A stretch of DNA of 41,405 nucleotides from Elusimicrobia bacterium GWA2_62_23. Its GTDB lineage: Bacteria > Elusimicrobiota > Elusimicrobia > Elusimicrobiales > UBA9959. Where the stretch lies: the NCBI GenBank assembly GCA_001799635.1, contig MGTV01000001.1, forward strand, positions 1 through 41,405, written 5' to 3'. The notes under the pieces are model-generated. The model searched no databases, had not been told where the DNA came from, and saw only the letters and a list, made by a program, of their open reading frames with translations. The position numbers and the translations under genes were made by a program. Positions 15,725 through 24,114 of the stretch are shown in pieces; the stretch's first letter is position 1; each line of letters starts with the position of its first letter.

Positions 15725-16971
15725 GCGTACACTCCCTGCGGGGCTTCAGGGACCTCCTGCCCCCGGAGTCCACGCGCTTCGCCGCCATCGAAGCCGCGGC
15801 CAGGGAGGTCTTCGCCCTGTACGGCTACCAGGAACTGCGCATCCCCACCATAGAGATGAAGGAGCTGTTCGTAAAGTCCACCGGCGAGACCACGGACATA
15901 GTCGAGAAGGAAATGTACGCCTTCACCGACGGCGGAGGGCGCGAGGTGGCGGTGCGGCCGGAGGGGACCCCCGGCGTGGTGCGCGCCTACATAGAGCAGA
16001 ACCTGAGCCAGACCGGCCGCAACGCCAAGCTTTTCTACGTCGGCAACATGTTCCGCGCCGAGCGCCCGCAGGCCGGCCGCTTCCGCGAGTTCGAGCAGAT
16101 CGGCGCCGAGCATATCGGCAACGCGTCCCCTTTCGCCGACGCCGAGACCATCACCATGCTGGTGCGCCTGCTGGAGAAAGCCGGCCTTTCGGCCTGTTCC
16201 GTGGAGCTCAATTCCCTCGGCTGCGCGGAGTGCCGCAAGACCTACCGGCAGACCCTGCTGGATTACCTCAAGCAGCGCGCGGAAATGCTCTGCGAGCCCT
16301 GCCGCGGCCGCATAGAGCGCAACCCGCTGCGCGCCCTGGACTGCAAGGTGGACGGCCCGTGGCTGGCCGAAAAGGCCCCCAAGCTGAGCCTCTGCCCCGC
16401 CTGCGCCGAGCATTTCGCCCGGGTGCAGGACCTGCTCAAGATCTCCGGCGTGCCCCACAACGTGAACCTGAACCTGGTTCGAGGCCTGGATTATTACACC
16501 CGCACCGTCTTCGAAGTGCGCAGCAGCGCCTTGGGCAGCCAGGACGCGGTCTGCGGCGGCGGGCGCTACGACGACCTCGTCAAATCCATGGGCGGCCCCG
16601 CGGCCCCGGCCATAGGCTGGGCCCTCGGCGTGGACCGCCTCGCCATGCTGCTCAAGGACCAACCCGTGGCGGATACCGCCCCCGCAGTCTTCGTGGTAGC
16701 CGCGGCGGCCGCGGCCCAGGACCAGGCCTTCCGCCTGCTGGCCGCCCTGCGAGCCGCCGGCCTCAGCGCCGATTCCTCCAATTTCACGCTCAGCCTCAAG
16801 TCGCAGATGCGCTCCGCCGACAAGAGCGGCGCCTCGTACGCGCTCATCCTGGGCGAGGATGAGCTGAAAGCGGGCACCGTAGCGGCCAAACCGCTCAAAC
16901 AGGCCGGCGACCAGGTCCCCGTCCCCTTCGCCGACGCCCCTTCCTACATTCGAAGCCTTTTGAAGGCATAG
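15721..16971 (+). CDS. hisS: Histidyl-tRNA synthetase
   Basis: Class II synthetase that charges tRNA-His in the cytoplasm. The N-terminal LRGFRDLLPPES is typical of HisRS. Motif 2 is seen in FRAERPQAGRFREFEQIG near residue 105-122, the histidine-specific LVRGLDYYTRTVFEV near 254-268, GGGRYDDL near 279 and motif 3 AIGWALGVDRLAMLL near 296. The C-terminal anticodon-binding domain covers about 320-416. Length 416 is standard. The start overlaps the regulator gene (ATGA). Downstream lies the first palindromic element, then aspS, a common HisRS-AspRS gene pair. Confidence 0.97.
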   Translation: MSVHSLRGFRDLLPPESTRFAAIEAAAREVFALYGYQELRIPTIEMKELFVKSTGETTDIVEKEMYAFTDGGGREVAVRPEGTPGVVRAYIEQNLSQTGRNAKLFYVGNMFRAERPQAGRFREFEQIGAEHIGNASPFADAETITMLVRLLEKAGLSACSVELNSLGCAECRKTYRQTLLDYLKQRAEMLCEPCRGRIERNPLRALDCKVDGPWLAEKAPKLSLCPACAEHFARVQDLLKISGVPHNVNLNLVRGLDYYTRTVFEVRSSALGSQDAVCGGGRYDDLVKSMGGPAAPAIGWALGVDRLAMLLKDQPVADTAPAVFVVAAAAAAQDQAFRLLAALRAAGLSADSSNFTLSLKSQMRSADKSGASYALILGEDELKAGTVAAKPLKQAGDQVPVPFADAPSYIRSLLKA

Positions 16972-16976
16972 CGGAC

Positions 16977-17107
16977 CGGGTCCGGCCGGGGCATTGCCCC
17001 GCGAACCCGTTGGGGAGGGGAGGCTCAATCGCGTCAGCGATTGAGGGGAACCGCGCAACGGTTCCCTGCAGTCCGGGTGAGAGGGGCAATACCCCGGGCA
17101 GGACCCG
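16977..17107. repeat. Palindromic structured element, copy A
   Basis: A 131-base element fills the hisS-aspS gap. Outer arms 16977-17000 and 17083-17107 are almost perfectly complementary. An inner stem joins ACCCG (17005-17009) to CGGGT (17074-17078). The core holds hairpin CTCAATCGC/GCGATTGAG (17024-17045, loop GTCA) and hairpin GGGAACCG/CGGTTCCC (17046-17066, loop CGCAA), preceded by TTGGGGAGGGG (17010-17020). The core recurs almost unchanged at 32654-32814, where arms and inner stem have different sequences that still pair. It has no terminal T-tract and no long ORF of its own. Function unknown. Confidence 0.85.
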
Positions 17108-17128
17108 CGAAACAGCTAGACCGAATTT

Positions 17129-18919
17129 ATGACGCAAACAATGACCATGACCAACAACTCAAAAGCCACCGCCCTGCGCACCCACACCTGCGGCGAACTC
17201 AACGCCTCCCACGCCGGACAGACCGTCACCCTCGCCGGCTGGATGGACGCCAAGCGCAACCACGGCGGCGTCCTCTTCGTCAACCTGCGCGACCTCTACG
17301 GCGTCACCCAGGTAGTAGCCGCCCCCGGCAGCCCCGTCTTCCAGGCCGCCGAAGAAGCCAAGAGCGAGTACGCCCTGCAGGTCACCGGCAAGGTAACGCT
17401 GCGCCCCGGCGAGAACGCCAACAAGAACATGCCCACCGGCGAGATCGAACTGCAGGCCGCGGAGATAAAGATCCTCAACGTTTCCCAGCCGCTGCCCTTC
17501 GACCTCGGCGAACACGCCGGCGTCAACGAGGACACCCGCCTGAAGTACCGCTTCCTCGACCTGCGCCGCCCCCGGATGGCGAAGAACCTGGTCCTGCGCA
17601 GCCGCCTCTCCCAGGTCATCCGCAACTACCTCTACGGCCTCGACTTCAACGAGATCGAAACCCCCTTGCTCACCCGCTCCACGCCCGAAGGCGCGCGGGA
17701 CTTCGTGGTGCCCTCGCGCAACAACCCCGGCGAGTTCTACGCCCTGCCCCAGAGCCCGCAGCAGTTCAAGCAGGTGCTCATGATGAGCGGTATGGACCGC
17801 TACTTCCAGCTGGCCCGCAATTTCCGCGACGAGGAGCTCCGCTCCGACCGCCAGCCAGAACACACCCAGATAGACCTCGAGATGTCCTTCGTGGACGAGC
17901 AGGACATCGCGAAGGTGGTGGAAGGCATGATGAAGGACGTCTTCGCCTACCTCGGCGAGGAGATCTCCGCGCCTTTCCCCGAAATGGAGTTCTCCGACGT
18001 GATGCTCAAGTACGGCTCCGACAAGCCCGACCTGCGCTACGCCCTGGAGATCAAGGACTGTTCGGACATCTTCAAGGCGTCCGGCTTCAAGGTCTTCTCC
18101 GGCGCGCTCGCCGAAGGCGGCGCGGTGCGCGCCATCAAGGGCGAAGGCGGCGCGGTCTTCAGCCGCGGCGACATGGACAAACTCACCGAGCTGGTAAAGA
18201 AGCTCGGCGCCAAGGGCCTGGTCTGGCTGCGCTTCAAGGACGGCAAGTGGGATTCCCCGACGCTCAAGTTCATCAGCGAGGCCGAGCAGGCCGCGCTCAA
18301 AGACCGCCTGGAGGTCAAGGACGGCGACGCGGTCTTCATAGCCGCCGACAAGCCCTCCGTGGCCGCCCCGTGCCTGGGCGCCCTGCGCAACGACTTGATA
18401 GCCCGCCTCAAGCCGGCCAAGCTTAAGAAATGGGCCTTCCTCTGGGTGCGCCACTTCCCGCTGCTGGAGAAAGACGCCGAGAGCGGCAATTGGACCTTCA
18501 CGCACAACCCCTTCACCGCCCCGCTGCCCGAAGAGGCGCATAAGCTCGACACCGACCCCGGCAACGTCCGCTCCTGCCAGTACGACCTGGTGCTCAACGG
18601 CGTGGAACTCGGCTCCGGCTCGGTGCGCAACCACAGCCGGGCCATGCAGGAAAAGATCTTCGGCCTTATGGGCTACGATAAGGAACAGGTCCAGAAGCGC
18701 TTCGGCATGATAGTCAACGCCATGGATTTCGGCGCCCCGCCCCACGGCGGAATCGGCATGGGCTACGACCGCCTCATCGGCATCATCTGCGGCACGGACT
18801 CCATCCGGGACGTCATCGCGTTCCCCAAGACCACCAGCGGGGCCTGCCTGATGAGCGACGCCCCTTCCGTTATCGACGAGAAGCAGCTCAAGGAGCTGCA
18901 CCTCAAGATCACGGAGTAG
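17129..18919 (+). CDS. aspS: Aspartyl-tRNA synthetase
   Basis: Class IIb synthetase of the bacterial type, 596 residues. An N-terminal OB-fold anticodon-binding domain (about 10-125, with GWMDAKRNHGGVLFVNLRD) is followed by the catalytic core with motif 2 FRDEELRSDRQPEHTQID near 230-247, the bacterial GAD insertion (about 300-420), and motif 3 HGGIGMGYDRL near 545. The first ATG is used here, but the in-frame ATG codons at residues 5 and 7 are also possible because no clear ribosome site is seen. The start lies 21 bases after the palindromic element, so the element would be in the aspS leader. Since asnS is also present, this enzyme may be of the discriminating type, which I cannot confirm. 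Confidence 0.96.
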   Translation: MTQTMTMTNNSKATALRTHTCGELNASHAGQTVTLAGWMDAKRNHGGVLFVNLRDLYGVTQVVAAPGSPVFQAAEEAKSEYALQVTGKVTLRPGENANKNMPTGEIELQAAEIKILNVSQPLPFDLGEHAGVNEDTRLKYRFLDLRRPRMAKNLVLRSRLSQVIRNYLYGLDFNEIETPLLTRSTPEGARDFVVPSRNNPGEFYALPQSPQQFKQVLMMSGMDRYFQLARNFRDEELRSDRQPEHTQIDLEMSFVDEQDIAKVVEGMMKDVFAYLGEEISAPFPEMEFSDVMLKYGSDKPDLRYALEIKDCSDIFKASGFKVFSGALAEGGAVRAIKGEGGAVFSRGDMDKLTELVKKLGAKGLVWLRFKDGKWDSPTLKFISEAEQAALKDRLEVKDGDAVFIAADKPSVAAPCLGALRNDLIARLKPAKLKKWAFLWVRHFPLLEKDAESGNWTFTHNPFTAPLPEEAHKLDTDPGNVRSCQYDLVLNGVELGSGSVRNHSRAMQEKIFGLMGYDKEQVQKRFGMIVNAMDFGAPPHGGIGMGYDRLIGIICGTDSIRDVIAFPKTTSGACLMSDAPSVIDEKQLKELHLKITE

Positions 18920-18938
18920 CAGCCCCGCGAGGAAGGCA

Positions 18939-19814
18939 ATGCCGCAATTCCCGAAATGGATAGTCGACGAGGTCCGCGTCCGCAAGGCCGGCCTCCGCGG
19001 AGGCGCGGCCGCCGGCACCGCCGCCGAACTCGCCGCCCGGGAACTGCACACCGTCTGCGACGAGGCGCGCTGTCCCAACAAGGGCAAATGTTTTTCCGAG
19101 GGCGAAGCCACCTTCCTCATCCTCGGGGACATCTGTACCCGCAAGTGCGGCTTCTGCGCCGTAAAGAAGGACAAGCCGAGGCCGCCCGATCCCGGCGAGC
19201 CACGGCGGGTGGCCGAGCTCTGCCTCAAATGGCGGCTGAAATACGTGGTCTTCACCTCGCCTACCCGCGACGACCTGCCCGACGGCGGGGCCGCCTACTT
19301 CGCCCAGACCAACCGCCTGATCAAGCAGCTGTCGCCCGGCATCCGGACGGAACCGCTCATCCCCGATTTCCAGGGCAGCGAAGCCGCCCTCAAGACCGTG
19401 CTGGATTCGGAGCCGGACGTACTGGGGCACAACCTCGAGATGGTCGCCGGCCTCTACGCCGGAGCCCGGGCCGGCGCCGATTACCAGCGCTCCCTGGACC
19501 TCCTGGCGGCCTCCAAGCGCCTGCGCCCCGACATCCTTACAAAATCCGGCCTCATGCTGGGGCTGGGGGAAAAGCCGGAAGAACTGGAAAAAGCCCTGGC
19601 CGACCTCGCTGCCCACGGCTGCGACCTGCTGACGCTGGGCCAGTACCTGGCCCCGTCCGGCGGCCACCGCCCCGTCGTAAAATACTACACGCCCGAGGAA
19701 TTCTCCTTCTGGGGCGCCAGGGCGAAGGCCCTCGGCCTGCGCGCCGTCCTCTCCGGCCCGCTGGTGCGCAGTTCCTACCGGGCGGCAGCCCTCTACCGTG
19801 ATGCTGGAAATTGA
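18939..19814 (+). CDS. lipA: Lipoyl synthase
   Basis: Radical SAM enzyme that inserts two sulfurs into protein-bound octanoyl groups to give lipoate. Both iron-sulfur cluster motifs are complete: the auxiliary CX4CX5C in VCDEARCPNKGKC (about residues 39-51) and the radical SAM CX3CX2C in CTRKCGFC (about 66-73). Also present are the DDLPDGGA segment near 108 and the C-terminal RSSYRA whose serine ligates the auxiliary cluster. Length 291 is typical. It starts 19 bases after aspS behind a GAGGAA-type site and overlaps the next gene. lipB or an octanoyltransferase gene is not in the window. Confidence 0.96.
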   Translation: MPQFPKWIVDEVRVRKAGLRGGAAAGTAAELAARELHTVCDEARCPNKGKCFSEGEATFLILGDICTRKCGFCAVKKDKPRPPDPGEPRRVAELCLKWRLKYVVFTSPTRDDLPDGGAAYFAQTNRLIKQLSPGIRTEPLIPDFQGSEAALKTVLDSEPDVLGHNLEMVAGLYAGARAGADYQRSLDLLAASKRLRPDILTKSGLMLGLGEKPEELEKALADLAAHGCDLLTLGQYLAPSGGHRPVVKYYTPEEFSFWGARAKALGLRAVLSGPLVRSSYRAAALYRDAGN

Positions 19815-20514
19815 CAAGGACCGCGCGGCCATAGGCTGGCTGACCGGCGCGTGGGACGATTACACGGCCGGTTTTTTCGCGCTGCTGCCGGTGCTGCTGC
19901 TGCAGGCCGCCATCGCCTCGGGCGGCCTGCCGCTGATAAACAAGTGGCATTCCCTGCTGCCTGCCGCGGCGTACTCCCTGTTCGTCACCACCCCCGTTTC
20001 CCTCGGCTGCGTGCTCGTCTATATCCGGATGGCGCGCGGCGGCCCGGCGAGGCTGGCGGACCTGTTCGGGGCCTTTCCCGTCTATCACCGGGTGCTCGCG
20101 GTCAGCGTGGGGCTGGGCCTGCTCACCCTGGGAGGCCTGCTGGCCTTCGTACTGCCGGGCGTGCTCCTCTACCTGACCTATTGTTTCAGCGAATACCTGG
20201 TGGTGGACCGCCGCACCGGGGTAAAAGAATCCTTCGCCCTCAGCCGGACCCTCGCCGAAGGCTGGCGCCGGCGCCTGCTGCCCATCGCCATGCTGATGCT
20301 CGTGCTGAACCTGTTCGCCCCGGAAATAGCCAGGGTTTCAGACCCGTTCAAGAACCCGGAGGTCAGCCTGGACCTGCGCCCCTGGACCGTGGCCGCCTAC
20401 CTCCTCAAGAACTTCGTTTTCATGCCCTGGCTGGGCCTCGCCATGGCCCGCGCCTACGTCTTCCTGCTCTCCTTCCCGACGGCGGCGCAGGAACCGGATC
20501 CCACGGATGCCTGA
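19801..20514 (+). CDS. DUF975-like polytopic membrane protein
   Basis: A 237-residue protein with about five or six membrane segments. The middle part, with the pattern ADLFGAFPVYHRVL, then a hydrophobic helix ending PGVLLYLTYCFSEYLVVD, then ESFALSRTLAEGW (residues about 80-155), resembles DUF975/glycerophosphodiester-phosphodiesterase-like membrane domains that are common but functionally uncharacterised. The start lies inside the end of lipA; GTG at 19798 or ATG at 19801 are equally placed. Its end overlaps the radical SAM gene by eight bases. It therefore belongs to the lipA operon by position, without evidence of a metabolic link. Confidence 0.72.
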   Translation: MLEIDKDRAAIGWLTGAWDDYTAGFFALLPVLLLQAAIASGGLPLINKWHSLLPAAAYSLFVTTPVSLGCVLVYIRMARGGPARLADLFGAFPVYHRVLAVSVGLGLLTLGGLLAFVLPGVLLYLTYCFSEYLVVDRRTGVKESFALSRTLAEGWRRRLLPIAMLMLVLNLFAPEIARVSDPFKNPEVSLDLRPWTVAAYLLKNFVFMPWLGLAMARAYVFLLSFPTAAQEPDPTDA

Positions 20515-21691
20515 ACTCATCTTCTATTATTCCCGCGAGAACCGCTGGAGCGTGAACGCCCTCGCCGCGGCGCTGGAGGGCGAGCGCATCAAAGGACTAC
20601 GGCTGAGCTTTGCCGCCACGGAAGAGGAGTTCCTGCGCGCGGCGCTGGCGGCCGGCCCGGGAACCGCGGCTGCGGTGTCGTTCTTCACCTGCCAGAAAAA
20701 AGCCGCGGCCTCGCTGGCCGCGCGCCTGCGGGGCAGGGACCTGCTGCTGCTGGCCGGCGGACCGCATCCCAGCGCCCTGCCGGAAGAAGCGCTGGCCATG
20801 GGCTTCGACTGCGTCGTGGCCGGGGAGGGTGAAGCGGCCCTGGTCTCCCTGATGCGGGAGTTCTGCGCCGGGGGGCGCCCCTCCGGCGTGATCAGGGGCA
20901 AGCGGCAGCAGGACCTGGGGCAGTGGCCTCCGTTCCCGGTCCGGGCCGGCCTTTTCGGCCCCATAGAGATCACGCGCGGCTGCCCTTTCGCCTGCGCCTA
21001 CTGCCAGACCTCCTTTCTCACCGGGACGCGCCCCCGGCACCGCCCGGTGGCGGATATTCTCGCGCACATGCGCTCCCTGTACGCCGCCGGCCTGAAGGAG
21101 ACCAGGTTCGTCACGCCGGACGCTTTCGGCTACGGCTCGCACGACGGCAGGGAGATGAACCTGCCCGCCCTGCGCGAACTGCTGGAGGAGGCGGACGCGC
21201 TGGCGGAAAAACACGGGGGGAAGATCTTTTTCGGTTCGTTCCCGTCGGAGGTGCGGCCGGAGCACGTGACCCCGCAGGCGCTGGAACTTACCCGCCGCCA
21301 CGCTTCCAACCGCCGCCTCATAATAGGCGCCCAGACGGGCAGCCCGCGCCTGCTCGCGGCCATAGGCCGGGGCCACACCACGGCCGACATCCTGCTGGCC
21401 TGCGACCTCTGCCGGGAGTACCGCATTACCCCTTACCTGGACTTCATCTTCGGCCTGCCCGGAGAGACCCGCGCCGACGAAAAGGACACGGAGGCGATGA
21501 TCGAGGAGCTCTCACGGCGCGGCGCCATGATCCACGTGCACGCTTTCATGCCGCTGCCCGGCACCCCGTTCGCCGGGAACCGCGGCCGCGGCATAACCGC
21601 CACCGGCGAAGCTTTTCTCAAACGCATGGAGACCAGGGGCAAGGCCTTCGGAAAATGGCGCGTCCAGCGCGGCCTGGCCCGGGAAAGTTGA
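20507..21691 (+). CDS. B12-binding/radical SAM protein (MJ_1487-like)
   Basis: A 394-residue protein with an N-terminal cobalamin-binding-like Rossmann region (about 1-140, with LLLAGGPHPSALPEEAL and GFDCVVAGEGEAAL) and a radical SAM domain carrying the cluster motif CPFACAYC (about 160-167). TPDAFGYGS near 205, QTGSPRLL near 285 and DFIFGLPGET near 315 follow the usual order of the barrel. The combination resembles the TIGR04013/MJ_1487 group of B12-binding domain/radical SAM proteins, whose reaction is unknown. The classical DxHxxG cobalamin motif is not obvious. It is the last gene of the aspS-lipA run. Confidence 0.82.
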   Translation: MPELIFYYSRENRWSVNALAAALEGERIKGLRLSFAATEEEFLRAALAAGPGTAAAVSFFTCQKKAAASLAARLRGRDLLLLAGGPHPSALPEEALAMGFDCVVAGEGEAALVSLMREFCAGGRPSGVIRGKRQQDLGQWPPFPVRAGLFGPIEITRGCPFACAYCQTSFLTGTRPRHRPVADILAHMRSLYAAGLKETRFVTPDAFGYGSHDGREMNLPALRELLEEADALAEKHGGKIFFGSFPSEVRPEHVTPQALELTRRHASNRRLIIGAQTGSPRLLAAIGRGHTTADILLACDLCREYRITPYLDFIFGLPGETRADEKDTEAMIEELSRRGAMIHVHAFMPLPGTPFAGNRGRGITATGEAFLKRMETRGKAFGKWRVQRGLARES

Positions 21692-21803
21692 CGAATATCA
21701 TGGGCCCTATGGCCCAGAAAGGACGCGGGACCATTGGAACTTACGCGCGCCGGGGGAAAAGTGTAGAATTAAGACAGTTATCAGCGTCAGCAGGAGGATA
21801 CAG

Positions 21804-22661
21804 ATGAAAAAGTTAGCGCTCGCAGCCGCAGTACTATTTTCCGTTTCCGCGGTGAAAGCCGCGGAATTCGCCGATATTTCCGCCGGCGAAGTCAAAGCTT
21901 CCGGGATAGAAGTTCCCGCCCCGGTCCTCAAGGCCCCTTCCGCCAAGTGCGGCCACGTGGCCGGAGAGATCACCAAACTCCACCTGTTGGCCCAGGCCAA
22001 CAGGAGCCAGGTGTACTCCTACGCCGAGACCGAAGCCCAGTACAACGAGTTCAAGGCCATGTGGCAGCCCATCCTCGAGAAGTTCGGCATGAAGGTCGTC
22101 TCCGCCGAGTATAAGAATAACTACGGCGTACTGAAGTACGAATCCGCCGACGGCCGCGTGGTGCGCGAATTCATGGGCGACAAGCTGCATTACGACGCCC
22201 TGAGCGCCGCCGACATGAAGAAGGTCCAGCATGAACTGCTCGAGCCCCTCGAGCAGGCCGGCATGACCCCGGTAGCGGCCTTCATGATCAAGACCGAGAT
22301 CCTCCGCCCCACCTTCAACGTCTATTACCTGACCAAGCCCGAAGCGGACGAGGCCAGTGAAGTCCAGCTGCGCCAGCTCATGAACGGCGAGAACATAGAC
22401 TTCGACCTGCTGACCGGAGCCGTGACCCTGGTCAAGAAGGACGCCGAATTCTCCATGGCCTACATAGGCCGCGAGCTGGGCTTCAAGACCAAGCTCGCCG
22501 CGGACGAAACCGGCATCAACGCCAAGATAACCGACTACAAGAAGTTCCTGGCCGAGAACAAGAAGGACTTCATCGCCTCCCGCGTCTTCAAGCTGGACCC
22601 GCCGATAGAGTTCAGCGGCGGCAAGTTCAACTACGCGGCGAACATCTACTTCTTCCAGTAA
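21804..22661 (+). CDS. Secreted protein of unknown function
   Basis: A 285-residue exported protein, signal peptide 1-19 (cleavage after VKA). I recognise no family. The mature part has a mix of predicted helix and strand and many Lys, Glu and Ala residues, with a single cysteine (in SAKCGHVAGEITKLHLLAQA near residue 52) and no enzyme motif. An AGGAGG site lies just before the ATG. A TAGAAT -10-like box (21764-21769) with a weak -35 suggests its own promoter, and a strong terminator follows, so it is a single-gene unit. Paralogues of such small secreted proteins would be expected elsewhere in the genome. Confidence 0.75.
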   Translation: MKKLALAAAVLFSVSAVKAAEFADISAGEVKASGIEVPAPVLKAPSAKCGHVAGEITKLHLLAQANRSQVYSYAETEAQYNEFKAMWQPILEKFGMKVVSAEYKNNYGVLKYESADGRVVREFMGDKLHYDALSAADMKKVQHELLEPLEQAGMTPVAAFMIKTEILRPTFNVYYLTKPEADEASEVQLRQLMNGENIDFDLLTGAVTLVKKDAEFSMAYIGRELGFKTKLAADETGINAKITDYKKFLAENKKDFIASRVFKLDPPIEFSGGKFNYAANIYFFQ

Positions 22662-22682
22662 CGGTCCGCGAAACCAGAAAAG

Positions 22683-22711
22683 ACCGCCGGGCGCTCCCCG
22701 GCGGTTTTTTT
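22683..22711 (+). terminator. Rho-independent terminator
   Basis: ACCGCCGGG (22683-22691) pairs with CCCGGCGGT (22697-22705) across a 5-base loop, followed by a T-tract to 22711. It ends the secreted-protein gene. Confidence 0.92.
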
Positions 22712-22737
22712 ATGTATCGGAAGTAACATTCTAAAGT

Positions 22738-22766
22738 TTGACACGCCACGCCAAATATATTACTTT
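22738..22766 (+). promoter_or_regulatory. Promoter of the signalling cluster
   Basis: TTGACA (22738-22743), 17 bases, TACTTT (22761-22766). The leader of about 70 bases contains a small hairpin CCTAA-GGGG-TTAGG (22777-22790). A GGGGGAA site precedes the first gene's ATG at 22843. Confidence 0.6.
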
Positions 22767-22842
22767 GTGGATAGATCCTAAGGGGTTAGGGTAAAAGTAA
22801 AAATCAGAGCGAGTCCGTACCGAGCGGTTAGCTGGGGGAATC

Positions 22843-24105
22843 ATGCCTTTTTCACATAAAACTTTAGTGCCTTTCAGGCTGAAGCTGCTGCTGGCCATGC
22901 TTTTGGCGGCGGGCGCCGGCACCTGGCTGACCTACCGGGGCTTTAAAAGCGAACTTAAACCGTTCACGAACGAGGCGGCGGGGGAACTGCTGCTCTCGAA
23001 ACTGGAACTCCGCGCCTCGGTGATAGATTCCGAACTGCGGGGGGGCCTGGCGAAGGCCCGCCTTGCCGCCTCCTGCCCCGCCCTGCGCGAACTGCTGGCC
23101 AGCCACAACCTCTACGGCCCCGGCGCCGACAAAACCGGGCTCAGGAAGGCGCTCGCCGAAGCGGCAGGCGGACCTTCGCTCGCGGGAATGGACCTGGCCG
23201 GCGCGGACGGTAAGATAGTGGCCTCCCTGGACCCCGGCAAGGTCGGGCTTATAATGCCGGGCAGGCCCGGCCCGGGCGGGTACCGGGTCAGCGCCCCCAG
23301 GCGCGAGAACGCTGCCATAGTATGGGACGTCACCACGCCCGTCCTGCCGCCGGCAGGGGGCGGGACCGCCCCCTTAGGCGCGCTGCGCTGCCGCTTCAGA
23401 CTTTCCCAGCGTGAAGCCCTCGGCCTGGAGCCGGGAAAGGATCCCTCTTTCACGCTGGCCCTCGCGGCCAAAGGCGACCAAAGCCTGCTGCTGGTCGAGG
23501 CCGCGGGTCCCCGGGAGGCCTCGCTGCGCTCCGCGGACGGCTCCCCTTTCCTGGCCGCGCTGGCCGGCAAGACCGGAGTAGAGTTCGCCAACGAAGGGCG
23601 GCCCGGAAGCGACGTCTTCGCCTGGCGCCCCCTGACCGAAGCCGACTGGGTACTGGCCGGGCGCGCGCCTCTTAAGGCGTTCTCGGCCGGCGCCGAAGAA
23701 CTGGTCTCCAGGGCCCGGCGCCGGGCGGTGCTGGGCTTCATTTTCCTGGCCGCCGCGGCCCTCCTGGCCGCCGGCGCGCTGGCGGCGCGCCTGACCGAGG
23801 CGGGCAGACAGGCGGCAGCCCTCCTGGAGCAATACGGCCTGCCGGCAAGCGAAAAGAAGCTTTCCGAACCGGAGGCGCTGTCCGACGCCATAGCGGAGGT
23901 AGCCGCCCAGCTCAGGCGCCAGTCGTCCCGGGACCTGGAACTCGAGGCCGAGGCGGAAAAGCTCAGGGAAGAGGAAGCGGACCTCAAATCCCAGAACGAC
24001 GAACTGGAGAAGCTCAACAAGTACCTGATGGAGCGTGAGAGCAAGATCTCGGAACTGAAGCAGGAGATCGCCGAGCTGCGGGAAAAGGTCGGGGGCGGGA
24101 TCTAG
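22843..24105 (+). CDS. Membrane sensor protein with coiled-coil output, no kinase domain
   Basis: A 420-residue protein laid out like the input half of a histidine kinase or chemoreceptor. A first membrane helix (about 12-30) leads to a large extracytoplasmic domain (about 31-280). The domain has the double-Cache-like pattern of a long N-terminal helix followed by LAGMDLAGADGKIVASLDPG near 118-137. A second membrane helix lies near 290-312, and a cytoplasmic tail forms a strong coiled coil (about 345-418, mostly Glu/Lys/Leu heptads). There is no HAMP-plus-kinase, GGDEF or methyl-accepting signature. Ten bases downstream begins a true histidine kinase, so the two probably act together. Ligand unknown. 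Confidence 0.75.
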   Translation: MPFSHKTLVPFRLKLLLAMLLAAGAGTWLTYRGFKSELKPFTNEAAGELLLSKLELRASVIDSELRGGLAKARLAASCPALRELLASHNLYGPGADKTGLRKALAEAAGGPSLAGMDLAGADGKIVASLDPGKVGLIMPGRPGPGGYRVSAPRRENAAIVWDVTTPVLPPAGGGTAPLGALRCRFRLSQREALGLEPGKDPSFTLALAAKGDQSLLLVEAAGPREASLRSADGSPFLAALAGKTGVEFANEGRPGSDVFAWRPLTEADWVLAGRAPLKAFSAGAEELVSRARRRAVLGFIFLAAAALLAAGALAARLTEAGRQAAALLEQYGLPASEKKLSEPEALSDAIAEVAAQLRRQSSRDLELEAEAEKLREEEADLKSQNDELEKLNKYLMERESKISELKQEIAELREKVGGGI

Positions 24106-24114
24106 GAGCGCAGC

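Noticed and set aside
16977..17107. Palindromic element as an ordinary Rho-independent terminator
   Set aside because: No T-tract follows on either strand, it has several hairpins in a fixed order, and its core recurs 15 kb away.
17159..19255. A 698-residue minus-strand ORF opposite aspS and lipA
   Set aside because: Both plus-strand genes have complete family motifs, while this translation shows only His/Val/Gly-rich shadow composition.
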